64,000 nucleotides of DNA from JAWKRB01 sp041389885 (lineage in GTDB: Bacteria > Myxococcota_A > Polyangia > Polyangiales > Ga0077539), in contig JAWKRB010000016.1 in the NCBI GenBank assembly GCA_041389885.1, positions 132,966 to 196,965 on the forward strand. Reading direction: 5' to 3'. Position numbers and translations under genes: made by a program. Positions 42,705 through 50,728 of the stretch are shown one piece after another (positions within the stretch are counted from its first letter, which is position 1; the number at the start of each line of letters is the position of its first letter). Under the pieces are notes generated by a model that was not told the origin of the DNA, did not search any database, and saw only the letters and a program-made list of their open reading frames with translations.

Positions 42705-43538
42705 ATGGAGAACCTGACCCTGCGCGAGCTCCGCGCGCGGCACGCCGCGCTGCTCATCGACGCCTACGGCGTGCTGGTCGACGGCGGCGGCGCCCTCCCC
42801 GGCGCGGCCGAGGCCGTGGCCTCCCTCGAGCGCGAGGGCACGCCCTGGCTCCTGGTCACCAACGACGCCTCCCGGCTCCCCGAGCGCAACGCCGAGCGAC
42901 TCCGCGGCCTGGGCATCCCGGTGCGCGCCGAGCGGATCCTCTCGTCGGGCATGCTCCTCGCGCCCTACTTCGCCGCCGAGGGCCTCGAGGGCGCGGCGTG
43001 CGTGGTGCTGGGCTCACCCGACTCGCGCGAGTACGTGCGGCGGGCCGGCGGCGCGCTGGTCGACGCGGCGGAGACCGAGGGCTGCGACGTGCTGGTGGTG
43101 GCCGACGACGCGGGCTTCGAGTTCCTCGCGACGATGGAGCGCGTGCTCACGGGGCTGGTGCGCGCGATCGAGCGCGGCCGGGCGCCGAGGCTGCTGCTGC
43201 CCAACCCCGACCTGATCTACCCCGCCCGCGGCGGCGCCTACGGCTTCACCGCGGGGACCATGGCGGCGATGCTCGAGCGCGCGCTGGAGCTGGTGTTCCC
43301 CGGCGCTGCGCCGCGCTTTACGCCGCTCGGCAAGCCCTCGGCGCGGATCTTCGAGGCCGCGCTCTCGGCCCTCGGCACCCGCGACGCGGTGATGCTCGGC
43401 GACCAGATCCACACCGACATCGCCGGGGCCAGCCGCGCCGGCCTCGCGAGCGCGCTGCTGCTCACGGGGATCACGTCGCGAGAAGCGCTGCAGCGCAGTG
43501 AGATACGCCCCACCTACGTGCTCGAAGGCATGGGCTGA
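42705..43538 (+). CDS. HAD class IIA hydrolase with an atypical DxYG motif I
   Basis: A 277-residue HAD phosphatase-fold protein of the NagD/class IIA type, with C2 cap. Motif I reads LLIDAYGVLVDG: the first Asp (nucleophile) is present but the second, the general acid in DxD, is Tyr. The TIGR01459-like subgroup has Trp there, so this is a family trait rather than damage. Motif II WLLVTNDAS, the GKPSARIF Lys and motif IV VMLGDQIHTDIAGASRAGL are intact. The substrate is unknown and activity may be slow or specialised. Converges on the 44264 lipoprotein gene. Confidence 0.82.
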   Translation: MENLTLRELRARHAALLIDAYGVLVDGGGALPGAAEAVASLEREGTPWLLVTNDASRLPERNAERLRGLGIPVRAERILSSGMLLAPYFAAEGLEGAACVVLGSPDSREYVRRAGGALVDAAETEGCDVLVVADDAGFEFLATMERVLTGLVRAIERGRAPRLLLPNPDLIYPARGGAYGFTAGTMAAMLERALELVFPGAAPRFTPLGKPSARIFEAALSALGTRDAVMLGDQIHTDIAGASRAGLASALLLTGITSREALQRSEIRPTYVLEGMG

Positions 43539-43547
43539 GCGGGTCCC

Positions 43548-44264
43548 TCAGCGGCGCCGCAGGGTGATGGTCCCAGGCTCGCGCGGGCCCGTCGCGCTCA
43601 CGTCGCGGTAGCGCAGGAGATCGCCCTGGACGCAGTAGTCCCAGCGCCGCCCGAGGGACGACGACACGATCTGCCCGCGCTCGGTGACGTACCCGTCGCC
43701 GTCGTCGATGCGCCCTGACTGCCGCGCGAGGCAGCGGCACGCGCCGCTGGCGAGGGTCTCGCAGGTGGTGTCGGGCACGGCGAGGCGCGCGGCGCTCTGA
43801 ATCGCCTCGCAGCCGCCCACGAACGACGCGCACACCGCGGGGATCATCGTCTCGACCTCGGCGCTCCACTCGGCGCTGCGACGGGCGACGCGCGACCCGA
43901 AGGTCACCCTCCCCCGCGCGCGGCCCCCGCGGCGCGTGACCGAGGCGCCCGGGCAACGCATCAGGGTCTCGTCGAGGGGCACCTCGATGCACGCGCCCGC
44001 GACGTCCCAGGTCGCCTCGACCTCGCCGCCGCACGCGGTCACCGGGTCACAAGGCCCGCCCGTGCGCACGTCGACCTCGACCCAGGGGGGCTCGCCCGGG
44101 GGGAGCGGCACGTCGGCTCCGGCCGCGACGTCGACCTGGTTGCTCGAGCCTCCCTCGACCGCGTCCTGCGGGATCGACGGCGCGTCGGCGCCGCCGTCGA
44201 AGGTGGTCGACACGGTGACGGGCGTGCACGCGGAGAGGCAGAGGGTGAGCAGGGCGCGGCGCAT
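43548..44264 (-). CDS. Lipoprotein of unknown function
   Basis: A 238-residue lipoprotein with a short leader MRRALLTLCLSAC, an Asp/Pro/Gly linker (about 20-60) and a Cys-containing soluble domain. The domain contains ten or so Cys, including CDPVTACGGEVEATWDVAGACI and TCETLASGACRCLARQSG, but lacks the NCGxCG repeat of its larger relatives. No family is recognised. ATG at 44264 is preferred because it begins the lipoprotein signal and TATAGC lies 7 bases upstream. Confidence 0.7.
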   Translation of the reverse strand: MRRALLTLCLSACTPVTVSTTFDGGADAPSIPQDAVEGGSSNQVDVAAGADVPLPPGEPPWVEVDVRTGGPCDPVTACGGEVEATWDVAGACIEVPLDETLMRCPGASVTRRGGRARGRVTFGSRVARRSAEWSAEVETMIPAVCASFVGGCEAIQSAARLAVPDTTCETLASGACRCLARQSGRIDDGDGYVTERGQIVSSSLGRRWDYCVQGDLLRYRDVSATGPREPGTITLRRR

Positions 44265-44271
44265 GGGTGAA

Positions 44272-44277
44272 GCTATA
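44272..44277 (-). promoter_or_regulatory. -10-like box of the 44264 lipoprotein gene
   Basis: TATAGC on the minus strand, 7 bases upstream of the ATG at 44264, without a Shine-Dalgarno sequence in the gap. Its -35 region would end right beside the 44301-44316 palindrome. Confidence 0.45.
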
Positions 44278-44300
44278 CGTCGCGCGACCGCGCCGAAGGG

Positions 44301-44316
44301 TTCAGCGCGCGCTGAA
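44301..44316. promoter_or_regulatory. 16-bp perfect palindrome, candidate operator
   Basis: TTCAGCGCGCGCTGAA is a perfect inverted repeat between the divergent lipoprotein and acyl-CoA dehydrogenase genes. It covers the -35 position of the dehydrogenase promoter (TATCGT at 44325-44330) and abuts that of the lipoprotein. The geometry fits a dimeric TetR/GntR-type regulator site, but no regulator gene is adjacent. Confidence 0.5.
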
Positions 44317-44324
44317 ATCAACGG

Positions 44325-44330
44325 TATCGT
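44325..44330 (+). promoter_or_regulatory. TAnnnT box of a likely leaderless gene (44340)
   Basis: TATCGT, 9 bases before the ATG at 44340, with no Shine-Dalgarno sequence between them. Confidence 0.55.
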
Positions 44331-44339
44331 GCGCGGAAC

Positions 44340-45548
44340 ATGGACCCATTCCCCCTCTCTCCCCGCGCGACGGAGCTCGCCGAGCGCCTCGATGCCTTCA
44401 TGCGCGACCGGGTCGAGCCCGCCGAGGCGACCTTCTTCGCGCAGCGCGACGAGGACCGCTGGCGCCCTCCCCCCGTGGTCGAGTCCCTGAAATCCGAGGC
44501 CCGCGCCGCCGGGCTGTGGAACCTCTTTCTCCCCGAGTCGGAGCTGGGCGCCGGGCTCACCAACGTCGAGTACGCGCCCATAGCCGAGCGCATGGGACGG
44601 GTGGTCTTCGCGCCCGAGGTCTTCAACTGCAACGCCCCCGACACGGGCAACATGGAGGTCCTCGCGCGGTACGGCAGCGAGGCGCAGCGCGCGCGGTGGC
44701 TCGAGCCGCTGCTGCGCGGAGAGATCCGCTCGGGCTTCGCGATGACCGAGCCCGACGTGGCGTCAAGCGACGCCACCAACATCCGCGGGCGCATCGACCG
44801 CGACGGCGACGACTACGTGATCAACGCGCGCAAGTGGTGGACCAGCGGCGCCGGCGACCCCCGCTGCGCCGTGCTCATCGTGATGGGGCGCACCCGCGAC
44901 GACGCCGAGCGCCACCGCCAGCAGTCGATGATCCTCGTGCCGATGAGCGCCGAGGGACTCAAGGTCGAGCGCATGCTCCCCGTCTTCGGCTACGACGACG
45001 CGCCCCACGGACACGCCGAGATCACCTTCACCGACGTGCGCGTGCCCGCCGAGAACCTGCTCCTCGGGGAGGGGCGCGGATTTGAGATCGCGCAGGGGCG
45101 CCTGGGCCCCGGCCGGGTGCACCACTGCATGCGGCTCATCGGCCTCGCCGAGCGCGCCCTCGAGGCCATGTGCCGGAGGCTCAGCGAGCGCGTCGCCTTC
45201 GGCCAGCGCCTCGCCGACAACGCCGTGTGGCGCGCGCGCATCGCGACCGCCCGGGTGTCGATCGACCAGGCGCGACTCCTCGTCATGCACTGCGCCCACC
45301 GCATGGACGTCGCCGGGAACAAGCTGGCCCGCGGTGACATCGCGGCGATCAAGGTCGTCGTCCCCTCGATGGCCTGCGCCGTCCTCGACGACGCGATGCA
45401 GTCCTTCGGCGCCGCGGGGCTCTGCGACGACCACGGCCTCGCCTACGCCTACGCCCAGGCGAGGCTCCTGCGCATCGCCGACGGCCCCGACGAGGTGCAC
45501 CGCGACGCCATCGCGCGCCTCGAGCTCGCGAAGCTCAAGGGGCGCTGA
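44340..45548 (+). CDS. Acyl-CoA dehydrogenase, ACAD10/11-like
   Basis: A 402-residue FAD flavoenzyme that introduces a double bond into an acyl-CoA, in fatty acid breakdown. Characteristic blocks are FAMTEPDVASSDATNI (FAD/substrate region), WWTSGAGDPRCAV, GRGFEIAQGRLGPGRVHHCM, RVAFGQRLADNAVWR and the C-terminal ADGPDEVHRDAIARLEL. These match the ACAD10/ACAD11 branch, whose members act on long or 4-hydroxy acyl-CoAs; the exact substrate is not readable. The aminoglycoside-kinase-like domain of eukaryotic ACAD11 is absent. It precedes a dicarboxylate symporter by two bases. Confidence 0.9.
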   Translation: MDPFPLSPRATELAERLDAFMRDRVEPAEATFFAQRDEDRWRPPPVVESLKSEARAAGLWNLFLPESELGAGLTNVEYAPIAERMGRVVFAPEVFNCNAPDTGNMEVLARYGSEAQRARWLEPLLRGEIRSGFAMTEPDVASSDATNIRGRIDRDGDDYVINARKWWTSGAGDPRCAVLIVMGRTRDDAERHRQQSMILVPMSAEGLKVERMLPVFGYDDAPHGHAEITFTDVRVPAENLLLGEGRGFEIAQGRLGPGRVHHCMRLIGLAERALEAMCRRLSERVAFGQRLADNAVWRARIATARVSIDQARLLVMHCAHRMDVAGNKLARGDIAAIKVVVPSMACAVLDDAMQSFGAAGLCDDHGLAYAYAQARLLRIADGPDEVHRDAIARLELAKLKGR

Positions 45549-45550
45549 GG

Positions 45551-46837
45551 GTGTCCGCGGGCGCCTCGCGCGCGACGATGCCGCTCTACGCGCGCATCCT
45601 CCTGGGCGTGGCCGCGGGGGTGGCCCTCGCGACGGTCCTGGGCGAGCGCGCGCGGCCCCTGGGCGACGCGGGGATGCTGGTCATCCGACTCCTCAAGACC
45701 CTCGCGTCGCCGCTGATCTTCTTCGCCATCCTCGACGCCTTCGCGCGCACGCGGGTGCAGGGCGCGCAGGCCCTGCGCCTCGTCGCGATCTCGTCGGTGA
45801 ACGCCGTCGTCGCCATCGCCCTGGGCCTCGGCGTGGGTCACGCGCTGCGCGCCGGCGCCTCCCTCGCCCCGGCCCTGCGCGCCGCGGTCTCGCACGAATC
45901 CCTTGCGCCGCAGCGCGTCGCGCACGGTGAGGCGCCCAGCCTGAACCCCTTCGAGAACCTCGCCCGCTACGTCCCCGAGAGCGTCGTGACGCCCTTCGCG
46001 ACGAACAACGTGATCTCGATCGTGCTCCTCTCGGTGCTCCTCGGGCTCGCGCTGCGGCAGGTGCTGGCGTCCGACGACCCGGAGACCCGGCGCGCGGGCG
46101 AGACCGTCGCCGACGCGGCGCACGCGGGCCTCACCCTCTTCGCGCGGGCGCTGCACCTCGTCGTGCAGCTCGTGCCCTTCGCGGTGCTCGGCGTCGTCGC
46201 GAAGGTGGTGTCGCGCACGGGCGTCGAGGTCTTTCGCATGCTCCTGCCCTTCCTGGGCACGGTGCTGCTCGGGCTCACGCTGCAGGCCGTGGTCTGGTAC
46301 GGGGTGATGGTCGCGGCGCTGGGGCGGCGCTCGCCGCTGGCGTTCTTTCGAGGGTCCCTCGACGCCGCGGTGACCGCCCTCTCGGCGGGGAGTTCGCTCG
46401 CGACGCTGCCGGTGACGCTCCGATGCCTCAGCGAGCACCACAAGGTCTCCCCCGCCTCCGCGCGGCTCGCGGCCTGCGTGGGCACCAACCTGAACCACGA
46501 CGGGATCATCCTCTACGAGGCCGCGGCGGTGATCTTCGTGGCGCAGGCCATCGGGGTGCAGCTCACGCTCGGGCAGCAGGTGACGGTGGCCCTCGCGTCG
46601 GTGATGGCGGGGGTGGGCATCGCGGGGGTGCCCGAGGCGGGGCTGATCACGCTGCCGCTCGTGCTGCACGCCGGGGGGATCCCCGACGCCGTGAGCGCCG
46701 CGGTGATCCCGCTGATTCTGCCGGTGGACTGGATCCTCGGGCGCGCGCGGGCCTGCACGAACGTGCTGGCAGACATGAGCGTGGCGGTGATCCTCGAGCG
46801 GTATGAGCCGCGGGGCGTGGGCGAATCCGACGCTTGA
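45551..46837 (+). CDS. Dicarboxylate/amino acid:cation symporter (DAACS/SDF family)
   Basis: A 428-residue secondary transporter importing C4-dicarboxylates or acidic amino acids with protons or sodium. The first re-entrant loop has AGSSLATLP (family SSSATLP) and helix 7 has GTNLNHDGIILYEA (family GAxxNMDGxALY), with HD in place of MD. The C-terminal segment DWILGRARACTNVLADMSVA keeps the Asp and Arg that bind the substrate, although the usual NVxGD reads NVLAD. These differences suggest a shifted specificity within the family. GTG start two bases after the dehydrogenase stop implies co-transcription. Confidence 0.88.
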   Translation: MSAGASRATMPLYARILLGVAAGVALATVLGERARPLGDAGMLVIRLLKTLASPLIFFAILDAFARTRVQGAQALRLVAISSVNAVVAIALGLGVGHALRAGASLAPALRAAVSHESLAPQRVAHGEAPSLNPFENLARYVPESVVTPFATNNVISIVLLSVLLGLALRQVLASDDPETRRAGETVADAAHAGLTLFARALHLVVQLVPFAVLGVVAKVVSRTGVEVFRMLLPFLGTVLLGLTLQAVVWYGVMVAALGRRSPLAFFRGSLDAAVTALSAGSSLATLPVTLRCLSEHHKVSPASARLAACVGTNLNHDGIILYEAAAVIFVAQAIGVQLTLGQQVTVALASVMAGVGIAGVPEAGLITLPLVLHAGGIPDAVSAAVIPLILPVDWILGRARACTNVLADMSVAVILERYEPRGVGESDA

Positions 46838-46871
46838 CGTCGCCGCGCGTAGAATCGCACCATCCCAGCCG

Positions 46872-47357
46872 ATGCCGACCCTGCGACGATATCGCGCCTC
46901 GGACTGGGACGCGTTCCTCGCCCTGGACATCGAGACGGGCAACAACACCCTGCGGTACGCCTCGGAGGCCGAGCGAGAGACCTTTCGCGCGCGCTGGCCC
47001 GAGGTGCTGCGAGACCGCTACGGGTGGACCGACGAGGGTCCGACCGCCGACCACGCCGAGCTGTGGGTGCTCGATGAAGAGGGCGACTACGCCGGGCACC
47101 TCTGGCTCAGCGAGCAGGTCGACGTGCTCACGGGCGTTCGCAGGCTCTGGATCACCACCATGGCCATCGCCGCGCCCTACCGCTCCCGGGGCTGGGCGCG
47201 CATGTTGATGGACCACGGCGAGAAGCAGGCCGAGGCGCGGGGCCTTCAGGGCCTCGGGCTCTCCGTCGACGCCGACAACGTCGTCGCGCGAAAGCTCTAC
47301 GAGGAGCTCGGGTTCGAGACCGTGCGGCTGCGGATGGTCAAGACGCGCAAGGCCTGA
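46872..47357 (+). CDS. GNAT-family N-acetyltransferase
   Basis: A 161-residue acetyl-CoA-dependent acetyltransferase. The fold is clear: RRYRASDWDAFLALDIE at the N-terminus, strand 4 with WITTMAIAAPYRSRGWARML (the Q/RxxGxG/A pyrophosphate loop reads RSRGWA), and the closing NVVARKLYEELGFETVRLRM. Substrate unknown; it could acetylate a protein or small molecule. A TAGAAT (46850-46855) lies 16 bases upstream of the ATG, giving a short leader or, less likely, a leaderless start. It converges on the FGE lipoprotein with three bases between stops. Confidence 0.85.
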   Translation: MPTLRRYRASDWDAFLALDIETGNNTLRYASEAERETFRARWPEVLRDRYGWTDEGPTADHAELWVLDEEGDYAGHLWLSEQVDVLTGVRRLWITTMAIAAPYRSRGWARMLMDHGEKQAEARGLQGLGLSVDADNVVARKLYEELGFETVRLRMVKTRKA

Positions 47358-47360
47358 CGC

Positions 47361-49349
47361 TCAGCGCGTGCGCGCGCAGCGAAAGCCCACGGTGGCGAGC
47401 GACTGATCGGCGAAGTGCCCCGGCCGCTCGGCGCCGCGGAGCTCGAAGGCCTGCACGGCGTCGTACGCGCCCCCGCGCCACACGCGCAGGCTCGAGGTGC
47501 CGACGCACAGCGGGTTGTCGGCGCGCTGGGTCCAGCACGCGTCGCCGTAGCTCGCGACGGAGCTCGCGGTCCACTCGCCGACGTTGCCCGCGAGGTCGAA
47601 GATCCCCGCGGGCGCGCCGAGGACCCCGAGGCCCACGCGGCGGGTGCGGCGGCCGTCCTGCCCCGGGCACGGGCCCCAGTGCGCGTAGGGGCAGCGCTGT
47701 CCGCCGTCGGGGTCGGGCATCATCATCGACGCGATGTCCTCCGCGGTAGGGTCGTGGGAGCCCCAGGGAAAGGTCCTGCCCGCGGCGAGCCCCGCGGTGC
47801 GCCAGGCTCGCGCGACGAACTCCCACTCGGCCTCGGTGGGGAGTCGCCCTCCGTCCCAGACGCAGAACTCCATCGCGAGGGTCCAGTCGACGCAGTTGAT
47901 CGGGTGGCGCTCGCGCTCGGGGGTCGTCGCCGTGGCGGTCCAGTTGCAGCCCGCCGTCGTCGCGGGGGGCGACGCGGTGAGCGTCCAGGGCACGGTCTGC
48001 CCGCCGGGGAAGGTCACCGGCGTCGCCCGAATCGAGGGCAGCGCCGCCGCGCGGTTCGCCCAGAAGCGTCGAAAGCGCCCGACCGTGACCTCGTACGCGT
48101 CGATGGCGAAGCGCCGGAGGGTGAGGTCTCGCGTCTCGCTACCCATGCGCAGGGTGCCCCCAGGGACCTCGACCTGCGCGCAGGTGTCGAGGTCCGTGGC
48201 GCCGCAGCTCCGGGGCGGCGCGCCGCTCGCGCAGGCGCCCTCGAGGCATCGCTCGCCCAGGCGGCACACGGTGCCGCAGGCTCCGCAGTTCGTGGGGCTC
48301 GTCGCGAGGTCGACGCAGGCTCCGCCGCAGCGCTCGCGGCCCGCGGCGCAGCCGCTCACGCACTCGCCGTCCGCGCAGAGCAGCCCCGCCCCGCACGCAC
48401 GGCCGCAGCGGCCGCAGTGGAGGTCGGACGAGAGCTCGGCCTCGCACCCGTTGGCGGGGTTGCCGTCGCAGTCGTCGAAGCCCGCGCGGCAGCGAAAGCG
48501 GCACGCGCCGTTCACGCAGAGGGGATCGGTGTTGCCGCCCACGGGGCACGCCGCGCCGCAGCGCCCGCAGTGCAGGGGGTCGGACGACGTGTCGACCTCG
48601 CAGCCGCTCTCGACGAGGCCGTCGCAGTCGCCGCGGGCGCCGGCGCAGGTGATCGCGCAGGCGCCGCTCCGACAGCTCACCACGCCGCCCGCCGCGGGCT
48701 CGCAGGCCCGGCCGCAGGCGCCGCAGTGCGAGGCGTTCATCGACGTGGTGACGCAGGCCCGCCCGCACTGGGTCACGCCGGTCGGGCAGGCGCTCGCGCA
48801 CGCGCCGTTGGCGCACACCTGCGGCGCGGGGCACGCGCGCCCGCACGCGCCGCAATTCGCGGGGTCGCTCTCGGTCTGCACCTCGCAGCCGTTGTCGGAG
48901 CGTCCGTCGCAGTCGGCGAAGCCCTCGAAGCACAGGTCCACCGCGCAGCGCCCCATCGCGCAGGTCGCCCTGGCGGACTGCAACGCGCAGGCGTTGGTGC
49001 ACGAGCCGCAGTGCAGCGACGAGCGCTGGGTGTCGTAGCAGGCGTCTCCGCAGGCCGTCAGCCCAGGCCCGCAGGTGAGCGCCGCGTCCGAGGCCGCGAC
49101 GTCGCGGGGGGAGGCGTCCGAGGGCGGGCCGAGGTCCGCCGTCGCGTCGCCCGCGGCGTCGCTCGAGGCGGCGCCGTCGCCCGCGGGGGCGTCGTTCGGA
49201 GACGCGCCGAGGTCGAAGCCCGGCGCGCCCGCGTCGAGGCGCCACGCGGGGTCGTCCCAGTGGCTCGCGGGCAGCGGCACGCCCGGAGGACCCTTCGAGG
49301 AGCACGCCGCGAGGGCGACGATCACGGCGAGGCAATGGGGAGCGCGCAC
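47361..49349 (-). CDS. Cys-rich lipoprotein with formylglycine-generating-enzyme (SUMF1) domain
   Basis: A 662-residue lipoprotein. Leader MRAPHCLAVIVALAAC, acidic linker, then about ten Cys-rich units (pattern CDGxxxNGCEVxxxSDPxNCGxCGxxC) up to about residue 380, then an FGE-sulfatase domain: VEVPGGTLRMGSE, GGRLPTEAEWEFVARAW, IFDLAGNVGEWTA, LRVWRGGAY and TVGFRCART. True FGE activity needs specific Cys residues, which I do not see in the usual places, so it may be a non-catalytic C-type-lectin-fold binding domain like many bacterial SUMF1 proteins. GTG at 49349 is used; GTG at 49379 is the alternative. Confidence 0.82.
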   Translation of the reverse strand: MRAPHCLAVIVALAACSSKGPPGVPLPASHWDDPAWRLDAGAPGFDLGASPNDAPAGDGAASSDAAGDATADLGPPSDASPRDVAASDAALTCGPGLTACGDACYDTQRSSLHCGSCTNACALQSARATCAMGRCAVDLCFEGFADCDGRSDNGCEVQTESDPANCGACGRACPAPQVCANGACASACPTGVTQCGRACVTTSMNASHCGACGRACEPAAGGVVSCRSGACAITCAGARGDCDGLVESGCEVDTSSDPLHCGRCGAACPVGGNTDPLCVNGACRFRCRAGFDDCDGNPANGCEAELSSDLHCGRCGRACGAGLLCADGECVSGCAAGRERCGGACVDLATSPTNCGACGTVCRLGERCLEGACASGAPPRSCGATDLDTCAQVEVPGGTLRMGSETRDLTLRRFAIDAYEVTVGRFRRFWANRAAALPSIRATPVTFPGGQTVPWTLTASPPATTAGCNWTATATTPERERHPINCVDWTLAMEFCVWDGGRLPTEAEWEFVARAWRTAGLAAGRTFPWGSHDPTAEDIASMMMPDPDGGQRCPYAHWGPCPGQDGRRTRRVGLGVLGAPAGIFDLAGNVGEWTASSVASYGDACWTQRADNPLCVGTSSLRVWRGGAYDAVQAFELRGAERPGHFADQSLATVGFRCARTR

Positions 49350-49533
49350 GGTCGAAGCACGCCACGAGCGCGCGCCCACCGCAAGCGGCGCGGGCCGCGA
49401 CGGGGGAGACGCCGCGGCTCGCCGCGTCTACGATCGTTCGATTCACGTCTATTTTCGAAGGATTGCGAACCACGCGCGCGGCCCGGAGCTCGGGGAGCCG
49501 CATTGCCGACGTCCGATCGGGGCGGGAGGCGTG

Positions 49534-49539
49534 TATGGT
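49534..49539 (+). promoter_or_regulatory. TAnnnT box of a likely leaderless gene (49549)
   Basis: TATGGT, 9 bases before the GTG at 49549, with no Shine-Dalgarno sequence between. It selects this GTG among several in-frame starts. Confidence 0.55.
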
Positions 49540-49548
49540 CCCGCCGTC

Positions 49549-50724
49549 GTGTCTTCAAGTGTCGTGGCGTGGGGGTCTCGGGTGGGCGGTCGAGCGCTCC
49601 TCGCCGGGCTGCTCCTGGGCGCCGTGGTGGGTTGCCGCCCCTCGGGCGCGGCGTCAAACCGCTGCGAGACCGCGAGGATCAGCGCCCGCGGCATCCCCCT
49701 CTCGCGCTGCCCGGTGCCGACGCTCACGCTCGACCTCGGCTGCGGCCCAGGCTGCCGCCAGGTCACCCGCGTCGGGACCATCTCCCCCGACCCTGCTCTC
49801 TCCTGCGTCACCCGCCGCGCGTTCTGGTGGGTCGCAGACTCGCACCTCCTGCGCGCCGGGCTCCCTGGCGGCGAGGTCACGTCGGTGCTGGGCTCCTTCC
49901 GCGGCGAGCACGCCGTCGACCCCACGGGCGTCGCGTGCGACGGCGACGACGTGGTGTTCACCGCCTCGACCCGCGAGCGCGACGCCGAGCGCGTCGACCT
50001 CGTCGCGCGATTCCGCGACGGCGGCGACCGCGCCGAGGTCGTGTGGCGCGACGCCGCGCTGCGGAGCGAGCAGCCCGCGCCGCTCTGGCCGGCGGTCTCG
50101 GGCGAGCTCGTGGCCTGGTCGTGGGATTTCACCGTGCCCACGCTCTGGGCGCAGCGCGGTCGGGCCGCGCCCGTCTCGGTGCGCGCCGACGTGCACGCCA
50201 CCACGCCGCCCGCCGCGTGGAGCGGGGGCCTGTTCTTTCACTCGGGCACGCGCATCGAGCGGTGGTCTCCCTCCTACCCGTCCCCCGGGGCGCTCTCGCC
50301 CGCGGTGGGCGACCAGTGGTCCCCCGTGGCCCACGGCCGCTTCGTCGCGTGGATGGATCAGCGCGACGAGCCCCGCGGCACGTCCCGCGCGCCGCGCAAC
50401 CCGCAGGTCTACCTCCTGCCCGTCGCGGGCGGGCGCGCGGTGCGCGCGAGCGCGGGGGCCCGCGTCGGGTGGCGCGGGCAGCCGTCGCTCTCCGACGAGT
50501 GGCTGGTGTGGGTCGACACGCGCAACGACCCGGTGCCCGACCGACAGCCCGGCGCCTGGATGCGCGCGGAGGTGTACGGCTGGCGCCTCCCCGCGGGCCC
50601 CGAGGTGCGCCTCGCCGCGGACGTCGTGGCGTCGTTGCCGAGGGTCGTGGGAGGCGCGCTGTACTACGTCGGCGCGAGCGAGGGCACCCGGCGCGACCTC
50701 TTCACCAGGCCCATGCCGCGCTGA
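49549..50724 (+). CDS. Lipoprotein, TolB/propeller-like
   Basis: A 391-residue lipoprotein with leader MSSSVVAWGSRVGGRALLAG followed by LLLGAVVGC as lipobox. The mature chain contains repeated Trp-bearing beta segments (ELVAWSWDFTVPTLW, HGRFVAWMDQRDEP, DEWLVWVDTRNDP), spaced about 60-70 residues apart, which is the pattern of a TolB-like six-bladed propeller (compare the known xxWxDxRNxxxD repeats of secreted propellers). No catalytic residues are evident. It converges on the flippase gene with four bases between stop codons. Confidence 0.72.
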   Translation: MSSSVVAWGSRVGGRALLAGLLLGAVVGCRPSGAASNRCETARISARGIPLSRCPVPTLTLDLGCGPGCRQVTRVGTISPDPALSCVTRRAFWWVADSHLLRAGLPGGEVTSVLGSFRGEHAVDPTGVACDGDDVVFTASTRERDAERVDLVARFRDGGDRAEVVWRDAALRSEQPAPLWPAVSGELVAWSWDFTVPTLWAQRGRAAPVSVRADVHATTPPAAWSGGLFFHSGTRIERWSPSYPSPGALSPAVGDQWSPVAHGRFVAWMDQRDEPRGTSRAPRNPQVYLLPVAGGRAVRASAGARVGWRGQPSLSDEWLVWVDTRNDPVPDRQPGAWMRAEVYGWRLPAGPEVRLAADVVASLPRVVGGALYYVGASEGTRRDLFTRPMPR

Positions 50725-50728
50725 GCGT

